Shown: piece after piece, positions 22,993 through 32,062 of the stretch
Layout: every line of letters begins with the position of its first letter
Position numbering within the stretch: the stretch's first letter is position 1
DNA from: Rehaibacterium terrae
Lineage (GTDB): Bacteria > Pseudomonadota > Gammaproteobacteria > Xanthomonadales > Xanthomonadaceae
Direction of reading: 5' to 3'
NCBI RefSeq assembly: GCF_014202935.1
Contig: NZ_JACHHX010000020.1
Coordinates: 1 to 53,683 of the forward strand
DNA: 53,683 nt
Position numbers and translations under genes: made by a program
Notes under the pieces: generated by a model
What the model saw: only the letters and a program-made list of their open reading frames with translations
Database searches by the model: none
What the model was told of the DNA's origin: nothing

Positions 22993-24696
22993 TCAGGGGT
23001 CCAGTCCGATCAGCACGGGGTCGTGGTCGGACGAGGCCCAGGGCCCGTCGCAGCCGAGCGCCGGGCAGCGGGGATACCCGAAGCCTTCGTGCTCGTCGGC
23101 GTTGATATGCCACTTGGCGGCGCCGTGCAGGCGCGGCGCCAGCGCCGGGCTGAGCAGGGCGTGGTCGAGCCGGCCGGCCTGGCCGGCGAAGACGTAGCTG
23201 TAGCTCGGCCCGTTGGCGAAGGCGTCGACCCAGCCCAGATCACGCAGGGTGCGCAGCGGGTCTTCCTGTGAATAGCTGTTGAGGTCGCCGAGGATGACCG
23301 CACGATCGCTGCCTGTTTGCGTCGGATCGCTGGCGATCCAGGCATGCAGCGCTTTCGCGGCCCGGGTTCGCAGGGCATTCCAGCAGGCCTGGCCGTCGCC
23401 CTGGTCGGCATTCGGGTCCGGCCCCGGCGGGCAGCCGCCCTTGGACTTGAAGTGGTTGGCGACCACCACGATGGGGGCGGCGTCGCCCTGACGGAACGCC
23501 GCCGCCAGCGGCGGTCGGTTGCCGCGATCGAACGGGGCGGCGGTGAGGCCGGCGACCCGGCCGACCGGCGTCACCCGGCCCTCGCGGTAGATCAGGGCGA
23601 CTCGGATCGCGTCGCCGCCGGCGAACTCGCCCGAGGCGATGTAACGCCAGTCGTGCGCCGGGCCGGCGGCGTTGAGGGCATCGACGAACTGCGCCAGCGC
23701 CGAATCGGGGCCATCGCCGTCGTTTTCGACTTCGCTGAGCGCGGCCAGGTCGGGGTCCAGCCCCTGCACGGCGGCGACCAGTTTGGCCACCTGGCGGGCG
23801 TGCTCCTCGGGGGTGGCGGCACCGCGCGCGGTCGGGAAGCCGCCGCCGCGACCGTCGCCGTTGAACAGGTTCTCCAGGTTGAAGGCGGCGATGCGCAGGG
23901 CGCCGGCGACCCGTGGCGCATCCGGGCGCGGCGCCTGCTCGATGTCGAGCGAGGCGGTCAGCTGCAGGCGGTAGCGGCCGAAGCGGTGGTCGAGCACGCC
24001 GGTGGCGCCACGGACGAGGCTGCCGGCGCGCAGCGGCGCTTCGGGCGAGAGCGGCTGCGGCAGGTAAGGCAGGCTGTCCGGGTAGTGCAGGGTGCGGCCG
24101 TCGTCGAGCAGCAGGCGGCGGCGGGCGTTGTCGGCGGCGATGCGTGCGGCCTCCGAACCGGGCGGCGCCAGCTCGGTCGGCGTCCACAGGCGGCCGTCGA
24201 AGGCGACCTCCAGCTCGCCGTAGCGCAGCAGGGTGTAGTTGCCGGTCACCGTGAGCGGCGCCTGGATGCGGATCAGTACGCCCTCGTGAGGCTCCCAGTC
24301 GGCGGGCGGGGTATCCAGCACCCGCGGTGCCGGCGGCTCGCCGTGGCCCAGGATTTCCACCCGCGGCTGGATCAGCGCGGTGACGGTGGCCTCGCCCTGG
24401 CCCAGTTCGGCGACCGTGCCGCGCACCCGCACCCGGTCGCCCGGCCGCGGCACCGGCTGCACGCCTTCCGGCCAGGCGACGAACAGTCCGGCCTCGTCCG
24501 ACTGCAGGAAGAAGCCGCCCAGGCCGGCGCCGAACTCGGCATTGACCACCCCCTCGACCGATACCGTCTGCCCGGCCAGTGGGCTGCGCGGGCCCTCACC
24601 CTGGACCGCGGACAGGGGGGTGACCTGCGGCTGGCAGGCGGTCAGCAGGGCCAGGCACAGCGTGGCGGCGAGCGGCAGCGGGCGGCGGCGGATCAT
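22993..24696 (-). CDS. ExeM/NucH-family extracellular endonuclease, lipoprotein
   Basis: A 567-residue predicted lipoprotein (LLTACQ, Cys21). After the anchor comes an OB-fold-like module (residues about 35-130, with GRFFLQ-like GGFFLQSD and GDRVRVRGTVAE). An endonuclease/exonuclease/phosphatase domain follows: RIAAFNLENLFN, SEVENDGDG, VVVANHFKSKGG, ILGDLNSYSQEDP and the closing ASSDHDPVLIGL. This combination is that of ExeM/NucH nucleases, which degrade extracellular DNA in biofilms or for phosphate. Here the protein would act at the cell surface. Metal ligands and the terminal SDHDP are all present, so it is probably active. Confidence 0.88.
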   Translation of the reverse strand: MIRRRPLPLAATLCLALLTACQPQVTPLSAVQGEGPRSPLAGQTVSVEGVVNAEFGAGLGGFFLQSDEAGLFVAWPEGVQPVPRPGDRVRVRGTVAELGQGEATVTALIQPRVEILGHGEPPAPRVLDTPPADWEPHEGVLIRIQAPLTVTGNYTLLRYGELEVAFDGRLWTPTELAPPGSEAARIAADNARRRLLLDDGRTLHYPDSLPYLPQPLSPEAPLRAGSLVRGATGVLDHRFGRYRLQLTASLDIEQAPRPDAPRVAGALRIAAFNLENLFNGDGRGGGFPTARGAATPEEHARQVAKLVAAVQGLDPDLAALSEVENDGDGPDSALAQFVDALNAAGPAHDWRYIASGEFAGGDAIRVALIYREGRVTPVGRVAGLTAAPFDRGNRPPLAAAFRQGDAAPIVVVANHFKSKGGCPPGPDPNADQGDGQACWNALRTRAAKALHAWIASDPTQTGSDRAVILGDLNSYSQEDPLRTLRDLGWVDAFANGPSYSYVFAGQAGRLDHALLSPALAPRLHGAAKWHINADEHEGFGYPRCPALGCDGPWASSDHDPVLIGLDP

Positions 24697-24769
24697 GGGC
24701 GGATTCCTGGCGGCGGATGCGGCAACGCCGCCCGAAGGCGGCGTTGCGGGGGCTTCGGCGTGGCCGGGC

Positions 24770-25285
24770 TTACTGCAGGTGGTCGACCATCCAGCGCACC
24801 GAGGCTTCGACCTGCTCGTCGGTCAGCGCCGGATTGCCACCGCGCGCCGGCATCAGGCCGGCCGAGCCCTGGAAGCCCTCGATGGCATGCCGGATCAGGG
24901 TGTCCATGCCCTGGGCGAGGCGCGCGTTCCAGGCCGCGCGCTCGAGCTTCGGCGCGCCGCCGGCGCCGCTGCCGTGGCAGGCCGCGCAGGCGTTGGTGTA
25001 GATCAGCTCGCCGTCGGTGCTGCCACCGAAGGCGACCTGCGAGGCGGCCGCGGCGCGCGCGGCTTCGGCGGCGGCGGCCATCGCCGCGGCGCCGGTCTCG
25101 CCGGCGTAGACCGCGCCGGCCGGGCGGATGCGCTCCAGCGTGCGCTGCTCGGCCACCGGGCTGGCCTCGCGCGGCGCGGACCCGTGCAGCCGGCTGGCGA
25201 CGTAGATCAGCGCGATGGTCACCAGCACCAGGAAGGCGATGGCCATCGAGAAATGCTTCAGGAACGTGAGGTCGTGATTACGCAC
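24770..25285 (-). CDS. Membrane-anchored cytochrome c5-type protein
   Basis: A 171-residue c-type cytochrome with one uncleaved N-terminal membrane helix (about 12-31) and an Ala-rich spacer. A heme-binding motif C100-A-A-C103-H104 follows. The distal Met is probably in SAGLMPARGG. It should face the periplasm and carry electrons to an oxidase. I chose the GTG at 25285 (RNHDLTFLKHF), since it gives the short cytoplasmic tail seen in xanthomonad homologues; no ATG fits as well. The gene precedes the nuclease with a 73-bp gap and is probably a separate function. Confidence 0.85.
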   Translation of the reverse strand: MRNHDLTFLKHFSMAIAFLVLVTIALIYVASRLHGSAPREASPVAEQRTLERIRPAGAVYAGETGAAAMAAAAEAARAAAASQVAFGGSTDGELIYTNACAACHGSGAGGAPKLERAAWNARLAQGMDTLIRHAIEGFQGSAGLMPARGGNPALTDEQVEASVRWMVDHLQ

Positions 25286-25680
25286 GGTCGTACCTTGCGC
25301 GGCGCGCGGGCCGGGAGGGGAACAAAGATCGGCAAGTATAGCGGGCGCGGCCGGGCCGAGGAAGGCGAGCGGCCCCGGCGGGCGCCGCCTGGCGGAAGAA
25401 AATGATGAAAACCGGCCCGATCTAGGAATTTGTCCAATAGGCGGCGGCCGGGGCAATGGCTAGGCTGTTCCACGACGCCGCTGAGGGAGCGTGGACCCGG
25501 CAGGGCGTCGGCAGGACCGGGGCCCCCGCCCCCTCGCGCCACGGATGGCGCCTTCTCTCTCACCCAAGGGCCTCGCTCGCGAGGCCCTTGGGCTGTCTGG
25601 GGCGAGCGGCCCCTCGGTGGGCGCCGGGCGCGGGCTTTTCGGGCCGGAGGCGGAGGCGGTCGATGCGGCGGGGCAATGCC
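25286..25680. other. Intergenic region with operator-like and terminator-like elements
   Basis: About 395 bp lies between the cytochrome promoter and the end of the NarL-type regulator gene. A partial inverted repeat, TAGGA-N5-TCCAA, is at 25423-25437, and a 13-bp perfect hairpin at 25563-25592. No gene is recognised. Confidence 0.45.
25563..25592 (-). terminator. 13-bp perfect hairpin downstream of the response regulator gene
   Basis: CCCAAGGGCCTCG pairs exactly with CGAGGCCCTTGGG around a CTCG loop. It lies 88 bp beyond the regulator's stop. No T-run is visible on either side. Confidence 0.55.
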
Positions 25681-26304
25681 CTATTCCACCAAACCGTGCC
25701 AGCGGGCGATCCGGTACAGGTCCACCTCGCTCCTGGCCTCCAGCTTCTGCATCACGCTGGCGCGGTGCACGTAGACGGTCTTGAGAACGATGCCCAGCGC
25801 CTCGGCGATCTCGTGCGGCCCCTCGCCGCGTGCCAGCCGCACGAACACCTCGTGCTCGCGCGCGGTCAGTGTCGGCAGCTGCCGGGTCGCCGACATGTCC
25901 AGGCGGTTCTCCAGCGCACGGCTGACATAGCGCTCGTGGCGGGCGGCGGCCGACAGCGCCTCCGGCAGCTCCTCGGCCGCGGCGCGCTTGCTGACGAAGC
26001 CGCAGGCGCCGCGCAGCAGGGCGTCGCGGGCGAAGGCCGGGGCGTCGTGCATGGTCAGCACCACCACCGGCAGGTTCGCATGGCGCTCGTGCAGGGCATC
26101 GAGCACCGACAGGCCGTCGCCGTCGGGCAGCGACAGGTCGAGCACCAGCAACTCGATCCCGGCGAGCGCGTCCGGCGCCAGCACCTCGCGGACGCTGCCG
26201 AATTCGCGCACCACGCGGTGACGGCCGTCGGCCTCGATCAGCTGGCGGAAGCCTTCCCGTACGATGGGGTGGTCGTCGCAGATGGCGATGGGGGTGGGAA
26301 ACAT
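25681..26304 (-). CDS. NarL/UhpA-type response regulator
   Basis: A 207-residue two-component regulator. The receiver (1-120) has the acidic pair D10-D11, phospho-acceptor D56 (LLVLDLSLPDGDG) and Lys106 (FVSK). A LuxR-type helix-turn-helix occupies about 140-200 (LTAREHEVFVRLARGEGPHEIAEALGI). The start is fixed by the receiver's first strand, only a few residues long. The kinase gene is divergent and its ATG shares CATG with this one, so the pair form one two-component system. Target genes are unknown. Confidence 0.9.
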   Translation of the reverse strand: MFPTPIAICDDHPIVREGFRQLIEADGRHRVVREFGSVREVLAPDALAGIELLVLDLSLPDGDGLSVLDALHERHANLPVVVLTMHDAPAFARDALLRGACGFVSKRAAAEELPEALSAAARHERYVSRALENRLDMSATRQLPTLTAREHEVFVRLARGEGPHEIAEALGIVLKTVYVHRASVMQKLEARSEVDLYRIARWHGLVE

Positions 26305-27910
26305 GGCCTTGGTCGGTGAGCGTGCAGGCGTGTGGCGAGAGCATAGCCGCTGGCTCCGGCCCCTGGCCTGGGCGCTGGCCTGGGCGCTGGCCTACATTGC
26401 GCTGTGGATGGCGCTGTGGTCGGTGTCGCGCACGCTGTGGTTCCTGCCCGCCGGCCTGCGCCTGGGCGCGCTGTGGGTGACGCCGCAGCGCCACTGGATC
26501 TGGCTGGCGCTGGCGGAGTGGACCGGGCTGGGCCTGCTCGGCACGGTGATGGGCTACAACGTCTTCGAGCCCAGCAGCCTCGCCTTGAACGCGCTGCCCT
26601 GGATGCTGTACGCGGGCTCGGTGGCCCTGCTGCGCGACGGCAACCCGCCCGGGGTGCCGGGCACGCCGGTGGCGATGGCGCGGCTGCTCGCCGCCGGTCT
26701 GCTGGCGGCGGCGCTGGTGTCGCCGGTGCTGGCGCTGTACCTGCCGCCGGGGGAGGGCGGACCGGATCAGGCCCTGGGCGCGTTCGGCTACCTGTTCGGC
26801 GACGTCGTCGGCCAGGTCGTGCTGGCACCGCTGATCGTTTTGCTGGCGCGGCGCGGCCTCATGCTGCCCGAGCCCCGCCGCCTGGCCGGCGACCTGCTGC
26901 TGGTGCTGATGCCGATGCTGGGGCTGATGGCCTGGCTGATGCTGCGGACCGCGCTCGGCGCCGGCTTCGGCTACCTCATCGCCTTCGCGCCGCTGCTCTA
27001 TCTGGGCTTCCGCCACGGCTGGATCGGGCCGGCGATCGGCCTGCCGCTGGTCGGGTTGGCGATCGAGGCGGCGATCGTGTTCGATCCGGCGCTGGCCGCC
27101 GAGTTGCAGCTGCAGGTCGGGCTGGCGGTGATCGGTGCCGGCGCGCTGATGCTCGGTGCCTCGACCACCGCGCTGCGCGCCAGCCACCGGCTGCTGGCGC
27201 AGCGCAATGCCGAGCTTTCCGAGAGCAACCGTTCGCTGCAGACGCTCACCGGCCAGTTGCGCGACATGTCGCAGCGCCTCACCCGCCTGCAGGAGCAGGG
27301 CCAGCGCGAGCTGGCCGCCGAGCTGCACGACGAGCTCGGCCAGGCGGTGACCGCGCTGGCGACCCGGATCAGCCTCGGCCTGCGCCAGACCGGCGACCCC
27401 GAGCAGCGGGTATTGCTGGAATCGCTGCGCGACCAGGCCGGCGCCGTCCACGACAGCCTGCGCCGGGTGTTGCGCCAGCTGCGGCCGGCCGTGCTCGACG
27501 CCTACGGCCTGCAGCGGGCGCTGTCGGAAGGGCCGCCGCGCGAGATGCTGGAGGATGCGGGCGTGGAGTACCGCCCCAGCTTCGCCGGCGAGGTCGATGC
27601 GCTGGACGAGGACGCCACCACCGCCATCTACCGGATCTGCCAGGAGGCCGTGACCAACTGCGTCCGGCATGCCCGCGCGCGCGTGCTGACGCTGCGGCTG
27701 GAGGTGGTTCGCGAGCCGGATGGCCGTCACCGGCGGGTGCGGCTGGAGATCACCGACGACGGCGTCGGCGCGTCGCGCCGGCCGGTGTCCGGCGGCTACG
27801 GGCTCGGCGGCATCCGCAGCCGCGTACTGGCGCTGGATGGCGAGTACGCGTTCACCACCGGCCCGGAGGGCACCCGGCACCGCATCGAGCTGCTGCGCCG
27901 GGGCGACTGA
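26303..27910 (+). CDS. MASE1-type membrane histidine kinase (NarL-family partner)
   Basis: A 535-residue kinase. Residues about 15-290 form 7-8 membrane helices resembling the MASE1 sensor region, as in UhpB-like kinases. A coiled-coil linker with ELHDELGQAVTAL follows (phospho-acceptor H342, HisKA_3 type). The ATPase domain is at about 435-530, with N-box EAVTNCVRHA and ITDDGVGA. A GGYGLGGIRSRVLAL lid follows. It should phosphorylate the divergent regulator. The ATG at 26303 overlaps the regulator's start codon on the other strand. A GTG about 27 bases downstream is an alternative that would avoid the overlap. Confidence 0.88.
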   Translation: MALVGERAGVWREHSRWLRPLAWALAWALAYIALWMALWSVSRTLWFLPAGLRLGALWVTPQRHWIWLALAEWTGLGLLGTVMGYNVFEPSSLALNALPWMLYAGSVALLRDGNPPGVPGTPVAMARLLAAGLLAAALVSPVLALYLPPGEGGPDQALGAFGYLFGDVVGQVVLAPLIVLLARRGLMLPEPRRLAGDLLLVLMPMLGLMAWLMLRTALGAGFGYLIAFAPLLYLGFRHGWIGPAIGLPLVGLAIEAAIVFDPALAAELQLQVGLAVIGAGALMLGASTTALRASHRLLAQRNAELSESNRSLQTLTGQLRDMSQRLTRLQEQGQRELAAELHDELGQAVTALATRISLGLRQTGDPEQRVLLESLRDQAGAVHDSLRRVLRQLRPAVLDAYGLQRALSEGPPREMLEDAGVEYRPSFAGEVDALDEDATTAIYRICQEAVTNCVRHARARVLTLRLEVVREPDGRHRRVRLEITDDGVGASRRPVSGGYGLGGIRSRVLALDGEYAFTTGPEGTRHRIELLRRGD

Positions 27911-28076
27911 GAGCCGGCGCGGTGCCTGCCTGTCCGGTCCGGCGCTGACGAAACTGACCGTTCCGTCGCACAATCCTGCCATTGCGTCCGATCCGATGGA
28001 GCCGCCCGGTGGATAGTCCGTGCCCGTCCCGCTGCCGCCGCCCGCACCATGGCCGCGCGCCTGCCCGGAGGCGGGC

Positions 28077-30572
28077 ATGAATGGCCCCGTCCCGCCCGGT
28101 ACGCGGGTACTGCTGGTCGCCGCCGAGGCGGCCGAGGCGGAACGTCTGCGCGGGCTGCTCGCCTGGCCGGAGGCGAGCGTCGAGATCGCGACCGATCATG
28201 CCGAGGGGCTGGCATGGCTGGCCGGCGGCGGTTTCGATCTGTGCGTGCTGGCGGTCCGTGCCGGCGACGACGCGGCGCTGGCATGGCTGGCGCGCGCCGG
28301 CGAATGCGCGCCGGCCTGCCGGCGCGTGCTGTACGCATGTGAACCCGATCCGGAGCTGAGCCGGCACGCCCGTTCGCTCGGAGTGGCGGCCTGCCTGGAC
28401 GCGCAGGCGCATGGGCCGCGCCAGTTCGTCGACGCCCTGCGCGCGCTGCTGGCCGACGAGGGCTTGCCGGGGCCGGTCGCGCCCGACTTGCTGCGGCGCG
28501 CGGTCGAGGCCAGCGGCAGCGGCATGGTGATCTGCGATGCCGGGCGGCCCGGGCTGCCGGTGGTCTACGTCAATCCCGCCTTCGAGCGCATCACCGGCTA
28601 CCCGGCCGCCGAGGTGCTTGGCCGCAACTGCCGTTTCCTGCAGGGCACGGAGCGCCAGCAGCCCGAGCTCGACACCCTGCGCGAGGCGCTGCGCGAGGGT
28701 CGCGAATGCGAGATCGTGCTGCGCAACTACCGCCGCGACGGCTCGCTGTTCTGGAACCAGCTGTCGCTGGCGCCGCTGCGCGACGGCGACGGCCGCATCA
28801 CCCACTGGGTCGGCCTGCAGAACGACCTCACCCAGCGGCGCCAGTACGAGGCCGAGCTGGCCTACGCCGCCAGCCAGGACCCGGTCACCGGCCTGCCCCG
28901 TTTCGCCGCCCAGGAGGACTACCTGCGCGAGGCGATGACCGAGGCGTTGGGCCGCGGCAGCCGGGTGGCGCTGTTCTACCTCGACATCGACCGCTTCCAT
29001 TCGGTCAACGAGACCATGGGCCACAGTGTCGGCGACCAGGCCCTGCGTCTGATCGCCGAGCGCCTGCGCTCGCAGGTCGCCGGTTTCGGCCGGTTGTCGC
29101 GGCTGGCCGGCGACGAGTTCATCGTCGTGGTGGCGTACCGGCCGGGCGAGTTCAATCCGCTGGCCTTCGCCGAACAGTTGCGCCGGCGCATGGAGGCGCC
29201 GCTGGCGGTGCTGCCGTACAGCCTGTACTTCACCTGCACCATCGGCATCGCCGAATTTCCCGACAACGCGACGACGCCGACCGACCTGCTCAACTGCGCC
29301 GAGATCGCGATGGCGCGCGCCAAGCGGCGCGGGCGCAACACCGTGGAGGTGTTCAACAACGAGCACGCCGCCGAGCTGCGCGACCGCATGGCGCTCGGCG
29401 GCCGGCTGCGCGATGCGATCATCGGCAACGAGCTGGTGCTGTATTTCCAGCCGCAGGTGAACGCGCAGAACGGCCGGATCGTCGGCCTGGAGGCGCTGGT
29501 GCGCTGGCAGACGCCGGATTTGGGCCTGCTGCCGCCGTCGCGCTTCATCCGCGTCGCCGAAGAGCTGGGCCTGGTGGTGCAGCTCGGCCGCTGGGTGCTC
29601 GACGCCGCCTGCCGTCAGCTGCGCGCGTGGCTGGACGCCGGCCACGACGACGTCCTGGTGTCGGTCAACATCTCCATGCAGCAGATGCTGCGGCCGACCT
29701 TCATCGAGGAGGTGCGCGAGGCGCTGCGCGCCAGCGGGGTGCCGGCGCGGATGCTGGAGATCGAGCTGACCGAGAATGCGATCGGCGAGAGCGAGACGCG
29801 GCTGCTGGAGACCGTGACCGAGCTCAAGGCGCTGGGCGTGCAGCTGGCACTGGACGATTTCGGCGTCGGCTATTCCAGCCTCAGCCACCTCAAGCAGTTT
29901 CCGATCGACAAGCTCAAGATCGACCGCAGCTTCATCGTCGACGTCTCCACCGAGAGCGACGGCGCGGCGCTGGCGCGCGCAGTCATCGCCCTCGGCCACC
30001 AGCTCGGCATGGCGGTGGTAGCGCAGGGCGTGGAAACCGAGGCCCAGCTCGGCTTCCTGCGCCGCAACCACTGCGACCTGTTCCAGGGCTTCCTGTTCGG
30101 CGCGCCGGTCGATGCCCGCGATGCCGGGCGCCTGCTGCGCCACCGCTACCTGCTGCCCGGCGCGTTCGCCAGCACCCGCCCCGACCGCACCCTGCTGCTG
30201 GTCGACGACGAGGAGAACGTGCTGCGGGCGCTGCTGCGCCTGTTCCGCCGCGACGGCTACCGGGTGCTCACCGCCAGCAGCGTGGACGAGGCCTACGACC
30301 TGCTGGCGCGCAACCATGTGCAGGTGATCCTGTCCGACCAGCGCATGCCGCAGGTCAGCGGCACCGAATTCCTCGGCCGGGTCAAGGAGCTGTACCCGGA
30401 CACGGTGCGCCTGGTGCTGTCCGGCTACACCGACCTGGCCACGGTCACCGACGCCATCAACCGCGGCGCGATCTACCGCTTCCTGACCAAGCCCTGGAAC
30501 GACGACGAGCTGCGCGAACACATCCGCGAGGCCTTCCGTACCCACGCCGCGGCGCATCGCCCGGAGACATGA
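28077..30572 (+). CDS. LOV-GGDEF-EAL-receiver protein (putative blue-light c-di-GMP switch)
   Basis: An 831-residue soluble signalling protein. Residues 1-125 are a degenerate receiver-like domain. Residues 135-250 are a LOV domain with every hallmark I know: GRNCRFLQG (flavin-adduct C185), NPAFERITGY, N217 and N227 in NYRRDGSLFWN, and Q248 in VGLQND. GGDEF follows at 265-425 with site AGDEF (344-348). EAL is at 445-690, with E472-A-L, N531, the ELTE block near 563-566, D593/D594, K614 and E653 all present, so phosphodiesterase activity is likely. A full receiver is at 705-820 (D710, D711, D754, K805), of the RpfG-like kind ending FLTKPWNDDELREHI. GGAGG favours the ATG at 28077. A convergent kinase gene lies 79 bp away. 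Confidence 0.92.
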   Translation: MNGPVPPGTRVLLVAAEAAEAERLRGLLAWPEASVEIATDHAEGLAWLAGGGFDLCVLAVRAGDDAALAWLARAGECAPACRRVLYACEPDPELSRHARSLGVAACLDAQAHGPRQFVDALRALLADEGLPGPVAPDLLRRAVEASGSGMVICDAGRPGLPVVYVNPAFERITGYPAAEVLGRNCRFLQGTERQQPELDTLREALREGRECEIVLRNYRRDGSLFWNQLSLAPLRDGDGRITHWVGLQNDLTQRRQYEAELAYAASQDPVTGLPRFAAQEDYLREAMTEALGRGSRVALFYLDIDRFHSVNETMGHSVGDQALRLIAERLRSQVAGFGRLSRLAGDEFIVVVAYRPGEFNPLAFAEQLRRRMEAPLAVLPYSLYFTCTIGIAEFPDNATTPTDLLNCAEIAMARAKRRGRNTVEVFNNEHAAELRDRMALGGRLRDAIIGNELVLYFQPQVNAQNGRIVGLEALVRWQTPDLGLLPPSRFIRVAEELGLVVQLGRWVLDAACRQLRAWLDAGHDDVLVSVNISMQQMLRPTFIEEVREALRASGVPARMLEIELTENAIGESETRLLETVTELKALGVQLALDDFGVGYSSLSHLKQFPIDKLKIDRSFIVDVSTESDGAALARAVIALGHQLGMAVVAQGVETEAQLGFLRRNHCDLFQGFLFGAPVDARDAGRLLRHRYLLPGAFASTRPDRTLLLVDDEENVLRALLRLFRRDGYRVLTASSVDEAYDLLARNHVQVILSDQRMPQVSGTEFLGRVKELYPDTVRLVLSGYTDLATVTDAINRGAIYRFLTKPWNDDELREHIREAFRTHAAAHRPET

Positions 30573-30651
30573 GGGCAGCGGTGGCGCGCCGCGCGCGCCG
30601 CGGCAAGGACGCGAACCCGCCGCGCGTTTTTCCCGCGCTCCCGCGGGCCGC

Positions 30652-31935
30652 TCAGCCGCCGGCCGGCGCCTCGCGCGGCTGACGGACCGGCAGCACGATG
30701 CGGAAGACGGTGCCCTCGCCGGGCACGCTGCTGACCTCGATCCGCCCGTGGTGCTTGGCGACGATGCCGTAGGTGATCGACAGACCCAGGCCGGTGCCCT
30801 GGCCGACCGGCTTGGTGGTGAAGAACGGATCGAAGATGCGCGGCAGCGCCGACTCCGGGATGCCCTTGCCGGTATCGCTGATGCGCACCCAGACCTCGCC
30901 ATCGGCGTGGCCGGTCTCGATGGTGATGACGCCGCGCTCGACGATCGCCTGGCCGGCGTTGACCAGGATGTTCATGAACACCTGGTTGATCTCCGAGGGC
31001 AGGCACTCCACCGGCGGCAGGTCGCCGTAGCGCTTCTCCACCCGCGCCTTGTACTTGATCTCGTTCCAGACGATGTTGAGGGTGGAGTCGAGCGCGCGGT
31101 GCAGGTCGGTCTCGGTCCAGGCCTCGCCGCGGCCGGTGTAGGAGAAGTCCTTGAGGTCCTGGACGATCTTGGTCACCCGCTCGATGCCCTCGCGCGACTC
31201 GGCCAGCAGGTCGGGCAGGTCCTGGGTGACGAAGTCCAGGTCGAAGCGTGCGCGCAGTTCGTCGATCTCGGCCACCGTCTCCTCCGGCAGGCCGCCGCCG
31301 CGCACGGCGCGGTCGTAGACGTCGAGCAGGGTGATCAGGTTGCGCAGGTATTCCTGCAGCGTGCCCAGGTTGGAATGCACGTAGCCGATCGGGTTGTTGA
31401 TCTCGTGCGCGACGCCGGCGGCGAGCTGGCCGATCGAGGCCAGCTTTTCCGACTGCAGAAGCTGCTCCTGGGTGCCGGCCAGGCGCAGGTAGGCCATCTG
31501 CAGCTCGGTATGGCGGCGCTGCAGCTCGCGCTCGCGACGGACCTCGGCGCTGATGTCGCGGATCACCGCGAAGCAGGAACCGTCGCGCTGCGCCGGCGGC
31601 AGGTCGCGGCGGCCGTGCAGGGCGATGCGCAGGGTGGTCTCGCCGCCGTCGCCGGTGGCCAGCGAGGTGCTGTATTCCCAGCGGCCCTGCTGGGTGGCTT
31701 CATGGATGGCGCCGTCCGGGAGCAGGCGCAGCAGCCACTGCGCCGCGTGGCCCGGGCCGACCTCGCCGGCCGGGGCCAGCCGGTGGCTGAGTTCGTGCGC
31801 GGCCGGGTTGGCGTAACGCAGCGTGCCGTCGGCATCGAGCAGCAGCACGGCATCGCCCAGCAGGTCGGCCAGGCCGGCCAGCGACTGCGGTGCGTCGGGC
31901 GCCGTGGCGGGAGGGGCGGAAGCGGGCGCGGTCAT
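30652..31935 (-). CDS. PAS-domain sensor histidine kinase, soluble
   Basis: A 427-residue kinase with no membrane segment. Residues about 20-130 look like a PAS fold. A coiled coil runs into EKLASIGQLAAGVAHEINNP (phospho-acceptor H177), and the ATPase domain has INQVFMNILVNAGQAI, ISDTGKGIPES, FDPFFTTKPVGQGTGLGLSITYGI. It has no receiver of its own and is convergent with a gene whose product ends in a free receiver. That makes this receiver the natural phosphorylation target, but this is inference. It lies 127 bp downstream of flgN on the same strand and may or may not share its transcript. Confidence 0.88.
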   Translation of the reverse strand: MTAPASAPPATAPDAPQSLAGLADLLGDAVLLLDADGTLRYANPAAHELSHRLAPAGEVGPGHAAQWLLRLLPDGAIHEATQQGRWEYSTSLATGDGGETTLRIALHGRRDLPPAQRDGSCFAVIRDISAEVRRERELQRRHTELQMAYLRLAGTQEQLLQSEKLASIGQLAAGVAHEINNPIGYVHSNLGTLQEYLRNLITLLDVYDRAVRGGGLPEETVAEIDELRARFDLDFVTQDLPDLLAESREGIERVTKIVQDLKDFSYTGRGEAWTETDLHRALDSTLNIVWNEIKYKARVEKRYGDLPPVECLPSEINQVFMNILVNAGQAIVERGVITIETGHADGEVWVRISDTGKGIPESALPRIFDPFFTTKPVGQGTGLGLSITYGIVAKHHGRIEVSSVPGEGTVFRIVLPVRQPREAPAGG

Positions 31936-32062
31936 GCGCTACAGCGTAGCGCAGGCCGGCGTCGGGGCCGAGCTGGAGCCGGCGCAAGCAGGTGCGGCCC
32001 GCGCGGTCCTTCGGTCGCGCCCTCGCCCGGGCGGCCGGCAGCGCGCCCGCTTCCGCGGCCGC

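Noticed and set aside
25460-28078. 872-codon minus-strand frame
   Set aside because: It overlaps the regulator in another frame and is antisense to the MASE1 kinase, with repetitive Arg/Gln/His composition.
27852-30902. 1016-codon minus-strand frame
   Set aside because: Antisense to the LOV-GGDEF-EAL gene; no motif of its own.
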